NCBI GenBank assembly: GCA_964342485.1
Contig: CAYFFO010000001.1
Coordinates: 1-64,000 of the forward strand
Length of the DNA: 64,000 nt
Reading direction: 5' to 3'
Source of the DNA: CAYFFO01 sp964342485
GTDB lineage: Bacteria; Chloroflexota; Dehalococcoidia; Lucifugimonadales; CAJWER01
In this document: piece by piece, positions 35,811-44,062 of the stretch
How positions within the stretch are numbered: the first letter of the stretch is position 1
Layout: the number at the start of each line of letters is the position of its first letter
Position numbers and translations under genes: made by a program
The notes under the pieces: generated by a model
The model's input: the letters and a program-made list of their open reading frames with translations, nothing else
What the model was told of the DNA's origin: nothing
Databases searched by the model: none

Positions 35811-36803
35811 ATGACTAAGAACAATATCGATCCCTTTTCAAATCACCCTACTGACACCATAAAGCTAATTAAGGTCGCAGCAATCAAAATGGCCCAAGGA
35901 GCAGGGGAGATAATCATGGACAATTTTGGTAAAGATTTCAAAACCACCTATAAGGATGTCCAGAAAAGTGACCCGGTTACAGAAGTAGATAATAAAGTAC
36001 AAGATTTCATTGTTAAAAGCATTGCTGACTCATTCCCTGAGCATGGAATCATAGGTGAAGAGGATAAAATTCCGTTAAAAGGTAAAGTCCCTGATTATAC
36101 ATGGGTTTTAGATCCTCTTGACGGCACAAAAAACTTTCTCAACGGGTTACCTATTTTCGCAAGTTCAATTGGGGTTTTGCATCGTGGCATACCTATAGTA
36201 GGTTCTATCTTTGTACCTTGGCCAGGAAAAGCAAATGGATCAATATTCCACGCAAGTTCAGGAGGAGGAGCTTATGTTGATGAACAAGAACTATATCTCG
36301 GTAAGCCTATTGGGCAAAGAAACGACAGGTTAATTACTTTACCGGGATCTTTTCACGACAAATATCAATTTATAAAAAACAATTTCAGCGGCGGGGAACT
36401 TAGGATAGCTGGCAGTATTGCTTATGAAATGGCAATGAACGCTTCTGGCAGTTTGTCATATTCATTAATCGCCTCTCCATATATTTGGGACGTCGTAGCT
36501 GGATCAATCTTAATTAAAGAAGCCGGGGGAACTGTATTAATCGGACAAAGTAATACAAATACTTCTGTTTTGAAACCCAATAATTTACACTGGGAAACAT
36601 TTGATTCATTCTGGCCTAATTGGGATCAGAATAGGCCAAACTTTACATCAATCAGGTCTTGGAGATCACCGCTTATAGTAGGTAATCCGGACATTTCTCT
36701 ATCAATAGCTAATAATCTCCTATCTTCTACAAAAACAAATGATAGATTAATCAATGCTTTATCTAAAAAGATAAAATCTGTTTTTACCAGGCATGCGAAG
36801 TAG
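35811..36803 (+). CDS. Inositol monophosphatase family phosphatase
   Basis: A 330-residue Mg-dependent phosphatase. The metal motifs are present: GIIGEEDKIP, WVLDPLDGTKNFLNGLP and SPYIWDVVAGSILIKEAGG. Family members act on inositol-1-phosphate, 3'-phosphoadenosine 5'-phosphate, histidinol phosphate or fructose-1,6-bisphosphate, and the motifs alone do not decide. The protein is about 60 residues longer than usual; the C-terminal tail (about 270-330) has no recognised domain. It starts at ATG 35811, downstream of mazG (106-nt gap) and convergent with the SCO1664-like gene. Confidence 0.88.
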   Translation: MTKNNIDPFSNHPTDTIKLIKVAAIKMAQGAGEIIMDNFGKDFKTTYKDVQKSDPVTEVDNKVQDFIVKSIADSFPEHGIIGEEDKIPLKGKVPDYTWVLDPLDGTKNFLNGLPIFASSIGVLHRGIPIVGSIFVPWPGKANGSIFHASSGGGAYVDEQELYLGKPIGQRNDRLITLPGSFHDKYQFIKNNFSGGELRIAGSIAYEMAMNASGSLSYSLIASPYIWDVVAGSILIKEAGGTVLIGQSNTNTSVLKPNNLHWETFDSFWPNWDQNRPNFTSIRSWRSPLIVGNPDISLSIANNLLSSTKTNDRLINALSKKIKSVFTRHAK

Positions 36804-36826
36804 TCTTATAAATAACCAACTTCTAT

Positions 36827-37567
36827 CTATTCCAGGGGCCAGGGAATATTTCGATTAATGTCGAGATTTGGAAAAACAGGCTTTTCGATAATTGATTCTG
36901 TTCTTTTTCTTAACATTTCTATTTCAGCCTGATTAAGTAAACGAAAAAGCTGTTCTTGCAAATCAGATGGGTTATCTAAATCTGACACCAATCTCTGTAA
37001 ACCAACTATAAGATCCGAATTTATATTTTGTCCCCAAAATTCCATCATTACTGTTCGCAATTTAAAATCTTGATGAAATGTTAAGCCATGATCAATACTC
37101 CATATTTCTCCATCTGATCCCAACAAGCAATGTCCTGCCTTTCTATCAGCGTTGTTGGCTAGTAGATCAAAAACAGCGAACTGATGAAAAAGGTTCGAGT
37201 TATCTAAATTAAGGTCAAAATACGTGATATTTGGGTTTGATTCTATATAAATTTGCATCGAACCAATTCCAAAAGGCCCTTCTCGAATAACCGTTATAGG
37301 TACAGATGGCCATCCCAAATATCGACTCAACAAAAATGCAGCGTATTCTCTTTTATACAAAGTCCCTGAAGGAAAATCGACAAGTGGTTTCTCACCATTT
37401 TTTGGTTTATATATAGCCTTGCAATTAGCCTGGGAACCAGTATCAAGCTCTACTAGGAAAGTATAATTAGAACTCCATGGTATTTGATAAGATTTGGCCA
37501 CCTTACCCATTTTGAGAGTCGCCAAAATAGTTTCATCGTCGAAATTTTCGAAAACATTTCGTGACAT
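36827..37567 (-). CDS. SCO1664-family protein (kinase-like fold, unknown function)
   Basis: A 246-residue protein matching the SCO1664 family of Actinobacteria and Chloroflexota: KAIYKPKNGEKPLVDFPSGTLYKREYAAFLLSRYLGWPSVPITVIREGPFGIGSMQIYIE, LLANNADRKAGHCLLGSDGEIWSIDHGLTFH. The NNADRK and IDHG elements resemble HipA/phosphoinositide-kinase-like catalytic motifs, so phosphotransfer is possible but not shown. It is 42 nt downstream of the DUF3090 gene, its usual partner. The phosphatase-like third member often found with them in Actinobacteria is not present here. Confidence 0.85.
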   Translation of the reverse strand: MSRNVFENFDDETILATLKMGKVAKSYQIPWSSNYTFLVELDTGSQANCKAIYKPKNGEKPLVDFPSGTLYKREYAAFLLSRYLGWPSVPITVIREGPFGIGSMQIYIESNPNITYFDLNLDNSNLFHQFAVFDLLANNADRKAGHCLLGSDGEIWSIDHGLTFHQDFKLRTVMMEFWGQNINSDLIVGLQRLVSDLDNPSDLQEQLFRLLNQAEIEMLRKRTESIIEKPVFPNLDINRNIPWPLE

Positions 37568-37609
37568 TGGAATTTAGTGGACACCTTTTACATTATCCTG
37601 TTATAAATA

Positions 37610-38128
37610 TTATTCATTCTTCGTCAATGAATGTAAATTATGCCCATTAACCTTTGGACAAACATGACCTGAAGATTCCATAGGCACATTACAAAGAGGG
37701 CAAACTGGCCGGCCAGCGGAACAAATTTTTATTGCATTATCAGCAAAATTAGTCAATTCTCCCTTTTCTCCCCATATACGAACAACAGGTAATTCTGTAT
37801 CTTTATCCAAGTCATATGCATCAATAATGAATCTCCTATTATCACCTTCATGCGCAAGAACAAGCTTGCCTATATGAAATTCTATGTGGTTTACAAATTC
37901 TTTGTCGTTTGAAGGTTTGTATATATCAGAGTTGTCTGTATCATTAGGCAAGGTTTGCAATAATTCTTGTATAGCCAAGGCAAGCTGAAGAAGTTGTTCT
38001 TTTTCAAGCCACATTATCGCCGAACCATTACTTGCAGAAACTACTATTCTAAAAGTTCGCTTTCCAGGCTCACCAAAAGATTCGGCTTCAATACTAGTGA
38101 TTTCAGAGAATTCTAAAGTTTGTTTCAT
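37610..38128 (-). CDS. DUF3090 family protein
   Basis: A 172-residue protein with the DUF3090 pattern: AESFGEPGKRTFRIVVSASNGSAIMWLEKEQLLQLALAIQELL, FHIGKLVLAHEGDNRRFIIDAYD, and a C-terminal zinc-ribbon-like CPLCNVPMESSGHVCPKVNGH. The four-ligand Cys/His tail probably binds zinc. Function is unknown. It is paired with the SCO1664-like gene downstream on the same strand, as in other genomes. Start at ATG 38128. Confidence 0.88.
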   Translation of the reverse strand: MKQTLEFSEITSIEAESFGEPGKRTFRIVVSASNGSAIMWLEKEQLLQLALAIQELLQTLPNDTDNSDIYKPSNDKEFVNHIEFHIGKLVLAHEGDNRRFIIDAYDLDKDTELPVVRIWGEKGELTNFADNAIKICSAGRPVCPLCNVPMESSGHVCPKVNGHNLHSLTKNE

Positions 38129-38256
38129 AATAAAATTATAATGTTACTTTTAAGGTTTCTGTCAGTATTTTCAATTGTTATCTAGATTTGCCATCTACTA
38201 CTTTGCGCAGTATTAATTGTTCTAAACAGAATTTTGGACCCAGTATAATTAACATT

Positions 38257-39027
38257 CTATTGTCGCTGATTTGAGTCCGTACTATCAGCCAATCTTGCAA
38301 TATTAGCGGCTATGTATCCGGCTCCAAAACCATTATCAATATTTACTACTGCAACACCTGGTGCACAACTATTAAGCATTGCCAGCAAAGCTGCAATTCC
38401 ACCAAAGCTGCTACCATATCCTACACTCGTTGGCACAGCTATAACTGGTGCCCTAGTTAGACCACCGACAACTGAAGGAAGGGCTCCTTCCATTCCTGCA
38501 ATCGCTACCACAACAGTAGCATTGGAAAGAGTGTCCAGATTATCAAGAAGTCTATGAATACCAGCGACCCCTGCATCAACAATTTTCGTCACATCACAAC
38601 CCATTATTTCTGCTGTCACTATTACTTCTTCTGTTATAGGTTGGTCAGAAGTTCCTCCACTTATAACAACAACTCCTGGAATAGTGCGACTTTGAGTATC
38701 CTTATTAATTACCAGTAGGCGAGAATGATTATAATAAACGGATTCTGGGATCTTAACAGCAATCTGTTTGGCTATATTAGGTTCTATACGCGTCGCCAAC
38801 AATTTATCCGAATATTTAACCATCGATTCAATAATTGAGATAATTTGCTCAGCTGTTTTGCCCTGTCCATAAATCACCTCTGGAAATCCCTTCCTAAGAG
38901 CTCTATGATGATCTACTTTGGCAAACTCGAGATTTTCATAAGGCAAGACGGAAAGCCTTGATATCATTTCATCAATGCTAATATTTCCCTTTTGAAATTT
39001 AGAAAGTAGCTGCCTAAGTCCTTCCAT
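38257..39027 (-). CDS. larB: LarB, nickel-pincer cofactor biosynthesis carboxylase
   Basis: A 256-residue LarB: it carboxylates nicotinic acid adenine dinucleotide, the first step to the nickel-pincer nucleotide used by lactate racemase and its relatives. The N-terminal part contains FAKVDHHRALRKGFPEVIYGQGKTAEQI; the C-terminal PurE-like domain contains VISGGTSDQPITEEVIVTAEIMG, DAGVAGIHRLL, VVAIAGMEGALPSVVGGL and VIAVPTSVGYGSSFGGIAALLAMLNSCAPGVAVVNIDNGFGAG. Start at ATG 39027. It is divergent from larE, with a 16-bp perfect palindrome 28 nt upstream of its start. larC and a LarA-type racemase are not in the window. Confidence 0.96.
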   Translation of the reverse strand: MEGLRQLLSKFQKGNISIDEMISRLSVLPYENLEFAKVDHHRALRKGFPEVIYGQGKTAEQIISIIESMVKYSDKLLATRIEPNIAKQIAVKIPESVYYNHSRLLVINKDTQSRTIPGVVVISGGTSDQPITEEVIVTAEIMGCDVTKIVDAGVAGIHRLLDNLDTLSNATVVVAIAGMEGALPSVVGGLTRAPVIAVPTSVGYGSSFGGIAALLAMLNSCAPGVAVVNIDNGFGAGYIAANIARLADSTDSNQRQ

Positions 39028-39055
39028 TTTTATAATTTATCCATTTGTAATAAAT

Positions 39056-39071
39056 TTTTATCGCGATAAAA
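39056..39071. promoter_or_regulatory. 16-bp perfect palindrome between larB and larE (candidate operator)
   Basis: TTTTATCGCGATAAAA reads the same on both strands. It lies 28 nt upstream of the larB start in the divergent larB-larE interval (39028-39349), a natural place for an operator controlling one or both genes. The regulator is unknown. The palindrome is seen; the function is inferred. Confidence 0.5.
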
Positions 39072-39349
39072 TATGAGAAACATCCCAATTCAGACGAATT
39101 TTTAAAATCTTTGATGGGAAGTACCTCAATCTTACCAGATTCAAGTAAAGCTTTTTCCATGTCGAGTTGATAACTCTCTTATCTAAATATTTAATATTAG
39201 CCTTTACCACGACAGTTAAAGTTGATTTCTCAAAATTCCAAGCGATTTGTCAAACTAATCCCATAAAAGACAAGATTTACAATCATAAAATGAACTCTAG
39301 TCATGATATGATGATTCAAGCATTTAAACCCATACTGTTTATCAAGCAA

Positions 39350-40213
39350 ATGACGCAACGCAGTTATAAAACTACATCGATTTTAAATGACAAAGCAAAA
39401 ACTCTTGAAGACATCATTAGTAAGATGACTTCTGTAATTGTAGCTTATTCGGGAGGGGCCGACAGTACACTTTTAGCAGCGATTTCTACTAAGATCCTTA
39501 ATGAAAAATGTATATCAGTTACAGCACAGTCTCCAAGTCTAGCACCTTCAGAACTTAACCAAGCAAAGAATACAGCCCAAACCATCGGCCTTAACCATAG
39601 AATTGTAAAAACAAATGAAATAGACCGGGAACAATACAGACGTAATCAACCAGACCGATGTTATTTCTGTAAAGATGAACTTTATACAAAACTCTCTGAA
39701 ATAGCATCTAAGGAGAATTATCAATTTATCGTTAACGGGTCTAATCTTGACGACCTTTCGGATTTTAGACCTGGCTTAAAAGCAGCAAGTCGCCACAAGA
39801 TACGATCGCCCCTTGTAGAAGCAGAACTCAACAAAAAGGAAATCCGAGAACTTTCAAAACACATGGGTTTACCGACATGGGATAAACCTGCACAAGCTTG
39901 CTTATCGTCAAGAATACCATACGGCACGCCTGTATCCCTTGAAGCATTAGAAAAAATTGCTAAAGCAGAATACTTTCTGCGAGATATGGGATTGCAACAA
40001 GTTCGGGTCAGACATCATGGTAGCGTTGCCAGGATAGAAGTGAGCAGCGACGAAATTTCTTTTATTACCAAATCTCCCATTAGAGAACAAATAGCGGAAA
40101 GATTCCGAACAATCGGATACAGTTACTCGACAGTTGATCTCCAAGGATTCCGTACGGGTAGTATGAATGAAGTACTATCCAAAGTTGCTACACCTTCAAA
40201 TGAGACTATATAA
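39350..40213 (+). CDS. larE: LarE, ATP-dependent sulfur transferase for the nickel-pincer cofactor
   Basis: A 287-residue LarE from ATG 39350. The frame is open back to TTG 39167, but LarE proteins usually begin about 25-35 residues before the PP-loop, which favours 39350. The PP-loop is VIVAYSGGADSTLLAA. Two cysteine sites are present: RCYFCKDELY (CxxC) and QACLSSRIPYG, a three-cysteine arrangement. In the single-cysteine type LarE sacrifices its own cysteine sulfur, whereas three-cysteine members have been reported to carry an iron-sulfur cluster. LarE thiolates the LarB product. Its last 14 nt overlap the SDR gene that follows. Confidence 0.92.
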   Translation: MTQRSYKTTSILNDKAKTLEDIISKMTSVIVAYSGGADSTLLAAISTKILNEKCISVTAQSPSLAPSELNQAKNTAQTIGLNHRIVKTNEIDREQYRRNQPDRCYFCKDELYTKLSEIASKENYQFIVNGSNLDDLSDFRPGLKAASRHKIRSPLVEAELNKKEIRELSKHMGLPTWDKPAQACLSSRIPYGTPVSLEALEKIAKAEYFLRDMGLQQVRVRHHGSVARIEVSSDEISFITKSPIREQIAERFRTIGYSYSTVDLQGFRTGSMNEVLSKVATPSNETI

Positions 40214-40949
40214 CAAAACATGTCTGATTACTGGAGGCGCAAAGGGACTCGGGGAATCTCAAGCAAGACTTTTCGCCAAAGAAGGTGCCCGGATAATAAT
40301 TGCTGACATTCTAGAAGAACGAGGATCAATGGTGGCTGCAGAAATACGTTCTACAGGATTTGAAGCAATGTTTTGCAAACTCGATACGACTGTGGAGCTT
40401 GACTGGAAAAACGCAATAAATACAATCCAACGGAAATTTGGTAACCTCGATGTACTAGTAAACAATGCCGGACTTTACCATCGAGGCAGAGTAGAAGAAA
40501 CCACTATCGAACAATGGGATTTAATAATGTCAGCTAATGCCACAAGCGTATTTCTCGGCACCAAAATTGCAGTTGCTAAAATGCGTCTATCTGGAGGAGG
40601 TGCCATCACAAATATATCATCTGTTGCAGGCCTTATAGGAAGCAGAATACAAAGTGTCTACAATGCTTCTAAAGGTGCAATCCGGACGTTCACTAAAGCT
40701 GCTGCAGTACAATATGCAAAGTATGGGATCCGTGTAAATTCCGTTCATCCTGGACTAACAAATACTGATATGCTTTTTGAAGTATTTCCTAATGAAATTG
40801 ACAGAGAATTACGTATATCTGAAACTCCTATCTCTCGTTTCGGCAACCCCAAAGATGTGGCATACGGAGTTCTTTTTTTATCATCAGACGAAGCCAGTTA
40901 TATAACTGGATCAGAATTGGTAATCGACGGCGGACTAACAGCTAAATAA
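40200..40949 (+). CDS. Short-chain dehydrogenase/reductase
   Basis: A 249-residue classical SDR. It has the NAD(P)-binding TGGAKGLGESQARLFAKEGA, NNAGLYHRG, the catalytic Ser in ITNISSVAGLIG, and Tyr/Lys in VYNASKGAI; the ending YITGSELVIDGGLTAK is typical. It oxidises or reduces an alcohol/ketone; the substrate is unknown. The start at ATG 40200 aligns with family N-termini (MRLYNKTCLITGG); the longer frame from 40167 would lie within larE. It overlaps larE by 14 nt and precedes the Gfo/Idh gene by 15 nt, so these genes may be one transcript. Confidence 0.92.
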   Translation: MRLYNKTCLITGGAKGLGESQARLFAKEGARIIIADILEERGSMVAAEIRSTGFEAMFCKLDTTVELDWKNAINTIQRKFGNLDVLVNNAGLYHRGRVEETTIEQWDLIMSANATSVFLGTKIAVAKMRLSGGGAITNISSVAGLIGSRIQSVYNASKGAIRTFTKAAAVQYAKYGIRVNSVHPGLTNTDMLFEVFPNEIDRELRISETPISRFGNPKDVAYGVLFLSSDEASYITGSELVIDGGLTAK

Positions 40950-40964
40950 ACGAGATTTTTCAGC

Positions 40965-41874
40965 TTGAATAAGAAAATAGAAATCGGTCTTATAGGATAT
41001 GGTAACTGGGCTAAAGATGCCTACGTACCCAGTATTATAGAATGTCCTGATGTTTTGATAAAAGCAGTAGCAGCTCCTTCAAAAACAACACGCCAATTAG
41101 CGCAACAAAAGTTTCCTGAAGCTACTGTTTTTGATAGCTATAATGCTCTACTGGATACATCAGGGGTAGACGCAGTGATGATAGGGGTTCCATCAAATCT
41201 TGTCTCGACTGTAGCTATATCTGCGATTCAAGCAGATAAACACATTTGGATAGAACCTCCCGCACCAGGGGACCAGCAAGTAACGTCAATGTTAGAATTA
41301 GCGGAAAAATCAACAAGAGTATTTCATACAGATTTGGAACTACGGTACACTCCAGCCCTTACTGCAATAAAAAACCTTTTGGAATCCAAATGCCTAGGTA
41401 GTCTATTATCGATTAAAATCTCTTTGAAATCTAATTGGACAACAACTTGGGCTAACGACGCTCCAGAATTGGGAAAAATTGTTTCAGGATTAAGTATTTG
41501 GTATTTGGACGTTGCCGATTTCTTAATAGAACAGAGTGCGAATCGAGTAGACGTTTTTGGTGTGGATCACGAACATGGAAATGGAATATCTATAGGCATC
41601 GGTTTATTACAGTATAAGGATGCAATAGCACAATGGGCTTTCGATCTTAGGCATCAAGAAGAACTTGGACTAACACTTGAAATTTTAACGACTAATGGTG
41701 AAATAACAGCAGATTTGGTTACGGGAAAATATAGGTATCGTTTCGAGCTTGAAAATTGGATTAAACTTCAGGCCCAGCCATCTAGACCTATTCTTGGCTT
41801 TGCAGGTATAAGAGAATCGAGTCTTACATTCATTGACGCAATTAAAGGAAACGTACAAACGAAAACAGGGCCAG
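40965..41874 (+). CDS. Gfo/Idh/MocA family oxidoreductase, 3' end in gap
   Basis: The first 303 residues of an NAD(P)-dependent oxidoreductase, from TTG 40965 up to the N run. The N-terminal Rossmann domain shows IGLIGYGNWAKDAYVPSI and DAVMIGVPSNLVSTVAISAIQADKHIWIEPPAPG. The usual EKP at the nicotinamide site is EPP here, so the catalytic lysine of the family is missing. The C-terminal domain runs to KGNVQTKTGP; about 30 residues are probably lost in the gap. Substrate unknown. It lies between the SDR and a class III aminotransferase. Confidence 0.85.
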
Positions 41875-41974
41875 NNNNNNNNNNNNNNNNNNNNNNNNNN
41901 NNNNNNNNNNNNNNNNNNNNNNNNNNNNNNNNNNNNNNNNNNNNNNNNNNNNNNNNNNNNNNNNNNNNNNNNNN
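41875..41974. other. Scaffold gap of 100 N inside a gene boundary
   Basis: Exactly 100 N, a conventional length. The flanks are not repeated. The end of the Gfo/Idh gene and the start of the aminotransferase gene are both missing; from typical family lengths more than 100 bases are probably absent. Confidence 0.95.
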
Positions 41975-43159
41975 CACTATTTATACGACGTAGATGGCAA
42001 CAAATACTTGGATTTTATGCTGAATGCTACAAGTTTAATACTGGGCCATGCCCATCCTTCGATCGTCGCTGCTTTACACGCTCAAGCAACAAAAGGAGTT
42101 GCATTCAGTGCACCAACAGAATCCCAGACAGCTTTAAGTGAAATCTTACATAAAAGAATACCGTCTATTGATTTACTTAGATTTACTAGCTCAGGGACTG
42201 AAGCCACTATGAATGCTATTAGAGCTGCGTGTGCTTTCACAGGAAAACATAAAATTGGCAAAATCGAGGGTGGCTATCATGGTTCACACGATAAAGTTTC
42301 TATAAGCGTTAACCCCCCGCTAAATCAACTAGATCCATCAAGATATAACCCTGTACCAGAATTTGATGGAATTCCTCAAAACTTATTGGACAACATAGTG
42401 GTTCTCCCTTTCAACGATTTAGATACATCAGAAAACATAATTAATAGTAATAAAGATGATTTGTCATGCATAATAATGGAGCCAATTGTTTCCAACTTCG
42501 GCTATCTACCAGCTCAGCAAAATTATTTACAAGGAATCAGAAATATTACCCTGGAATACAACATTCTACTCATCTTTGATGAAGTTCAAAGTTTCCGTAT
42601 GTCGCCCGGTGGAGCTCAACAGATTATGCAGATTAGACCCGATCTAACGGCTCTTGGAAAAATAATAGGTGGCGGATTGCCCGTGGGCGCTTTTGGTGGT
42701 AGGTATGAAGTTATGGAACAGTTTGACCAAAATATAGATGGATTTATACCTCATTCGGGGACATTTAATGGCAACCCAATGTCGATGGAAGCCGGTAAGA
42801 CTACCCTGGAACAATTAGATGTCAATACCTATGAAAGACTAAATCATCTGGGATCTGTTGTTAGGAAAAAATTGCAGTCTATATTTGATGAACTTGAAAT
42901 GGATGCATCTGTGACAGGAACAGGTTCATTTTTTGGATTACACTTTGGTGTCAGAGAGATTAAAGACTATCGCTCAAAAATTCTGGCCGACCAAAAAATG
43001 TCAAAAGCGATTTTTAGCGGATTATTGAATAAAGGCATTCTTCTACAACAAAGCTGTGCTGGATCACTTTCAACCATTACCGATGAATCACATATTGATG
43101 CACTGATTGAATCTATACGTAACGTTATGCAAGATATTACAGCTGAGCAATTTCACTAA
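41975..43159 (+). CDS. Class III aminotransferase, GSA-aminomutase-like, 5' end in gap
   Basis: The visible 394 residues begin in frame at 41975 with HYLYDVDGNKYLDFML, which corresponds to roughly residue 45 of relatives, so the N-terminus is lost in the gap. Motifs: FTSSGTEATMNAIRAACAFTGKHKIGKIEGGYHGSHD, LIFDEVQSFRMSPGGAQ, and the PLP lysine in ALGKIIGGGLPVGAFGG. It is a clear paralogue of the gene at 29846-31171, with the same order of motifs. The context (SDR, Gfo/Idh, CoA transferase) points to a catabolic or specialised role rather than heme synthesis. Convergent with the CoA-transferase gene. Confidence 0.87.
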   Translation, partial: HYLYDVDGNKYLDFMLNATSLILGHAHPSIVAALHAQATKGVAFSAPTESQTALSEILHKRIPSIDLLRFTSSGTEATMNAIRAACAFTGKHKIGKIEGGYHGSHDKVSISVNPPLNQLDPSRYNPVPEFDGIPQNLLDNIVVLPFNDLDTSENIINSNKDDLSCIIMEPIVSNFGYLPAQQNYLQGIRNITLEYNILLIFDEVQSFRMSPGGAQQIMQIRPDLTALGKIIGGGLPVGAFGGRYEVMEQFDQNIDGFIPHSGTFNGNPMSMEAGKTTLEQLDVNTYERLNHLGSVVRKKLQSIFDELEMDASVTGTGSFFGLHFGVREIKDYRSKILADQKMSKAIFSGLLNKGILLQQSCAGSLSTITDESHIDALIESIRNVMQDITAEQFH

Positions 43160-43192
43160 CCTTTCCTATATAATCAGTTTCCTTTTGTTAAA

Positions 43193-44059
43193 TCAGTAAA
43201 CGACTTTAGCATTTTTCAAGGAAGTGATTTCACTCGGCCTAAAACCATACTCTGCCAAAATTTGCTCTGTGTGCTGTCCTAAAGTAGGCGACGCAACACG
43301 AATAGAGCCTGGCGTTTCAGACAATTTCAATGGAAGACCTATGTTTTTAATTAAACCTGCAATCGGATGTGATAACTCTTTCACCATATTCCTAGCCTTG
43401 ACATGTGGATCATTATATACAGCTTCAAGGTTATTTATAGGTCCGTTTGGAACGCCTGCATTATCAAGAATGGTTTGCCAATAATCTGTGTCTTTTTTTG
43501 TTAGGGTATTTTCGATGGTAGAAGCTAGTTCTTCTTGATTACTTTTTCGCATAGCTCCCGTAGTGTACATACTGTCTTGAAGTAAGTCTTGTCGATTGAT
43601 AGCTTCACAAAATCGTTCCCAATTCGCTTGGTTAGCAGCCCCAACAACAATATAGCCATTACGTGTCCGAAAAGCTTGATATGGAGCTATTAANNNNNNN
43701 NNNNNNNNNNNNNNNNNNNNNNNNNNNNNNNNNNNNNNNNNNNNNNNNNNNNNNNNNNNNNNNNNNNNNNNNNNNNNNNNNNNNNNNNNNNNNCGCAAGA
43801 TCTCCTGCCCCTCTGGAAGACTTAAATCAATTGAAATACTTCTTTTATTTCTATTAATCCCTAAAAATGCTGCTGATTCACCATTGATGAATGGAGGGCC
43901 GGCCCTTCGTATATCATCTCCTTCAGGTTTTTCTATCTTTACAACATCTGCTCCCATGTCAGCTAACAACATTGAACAAAATGGCCCTGCCATCATTTGA
44001 GTTACATCTAGTACCTTGATATCTGATAATGGACCTGATGTTTCCTTAAATTCGTTCAC
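43193..44059 (-). CDS. Family III (CaiB/BaiF) CoA transferase, interrupted by gap
   Basis: Two parts of one gene. The N-terminal 88 residues (VLDVTQMMAGPFCSMLLADMGADVVKIEKPEGDDIR, FLGINRNKRSISIDL) lie upstream and the C-terminal 167 residues (APYQAFRTRNGYIVVGAANQANWERFCEAI, NAGVPNGPINNLEAVYNDPHVKARNMVKELSHP, PTLGQHTEQILAEYGF) downstream of the N run at 43694-43793. Family members of about 400 residues move CoA between acids via a catalytic Asp, which falls in the missing part. About 150 residues are missing, so the true gap is larger than 100 bases. The start is GTG 44059, three bases after the stop of the enoyl-CoA hydratase gene, indicating an operon for an acyl-CoA pathway. Confidence 0.88.
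   Translation of the reverse strand: MNEFKETSGPLSDIKVLDVTQMMAGPFCSMLLADMGADVVKIEKPEGDDIRRAGPPFINGESAAFLGINRNKRSISIDLSLPEGQEILXXXXXXXXXXXXXXXXXXXXXXXXXXXXXXXXXXLIAPYQAFRTRNGYIVVGAANQANWERFCEAINRQDLLQDSMYTTGAMRKSNQEELASTIENTLTKKDTDYWQTILDNAGVPNGPINNLEAVYNDPHVKARNMVKELSHPIAGLIKNIGLPLKLSETPGSIRVASPTLGQHTEQILAEYGFRPSEITSLKNAKVVY
43694..43793. other. Scaffold gap of 100 N inside the CoA transferase gene
   Basis: Exactly 100 N with non-repeated flanks. Comparison with the usual CaiB/BaiF length suggests about 450 missing bases. Confidence 0.95.
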
Positions 44060-44062
44060 AGA

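Noticed and set aside
41768..41993. Frames that run through the N gaps as continuous proteins
   Set aside because: The gap length is arbitrary, so fused translations across N are meaningless; only the flanking parts were annotated.
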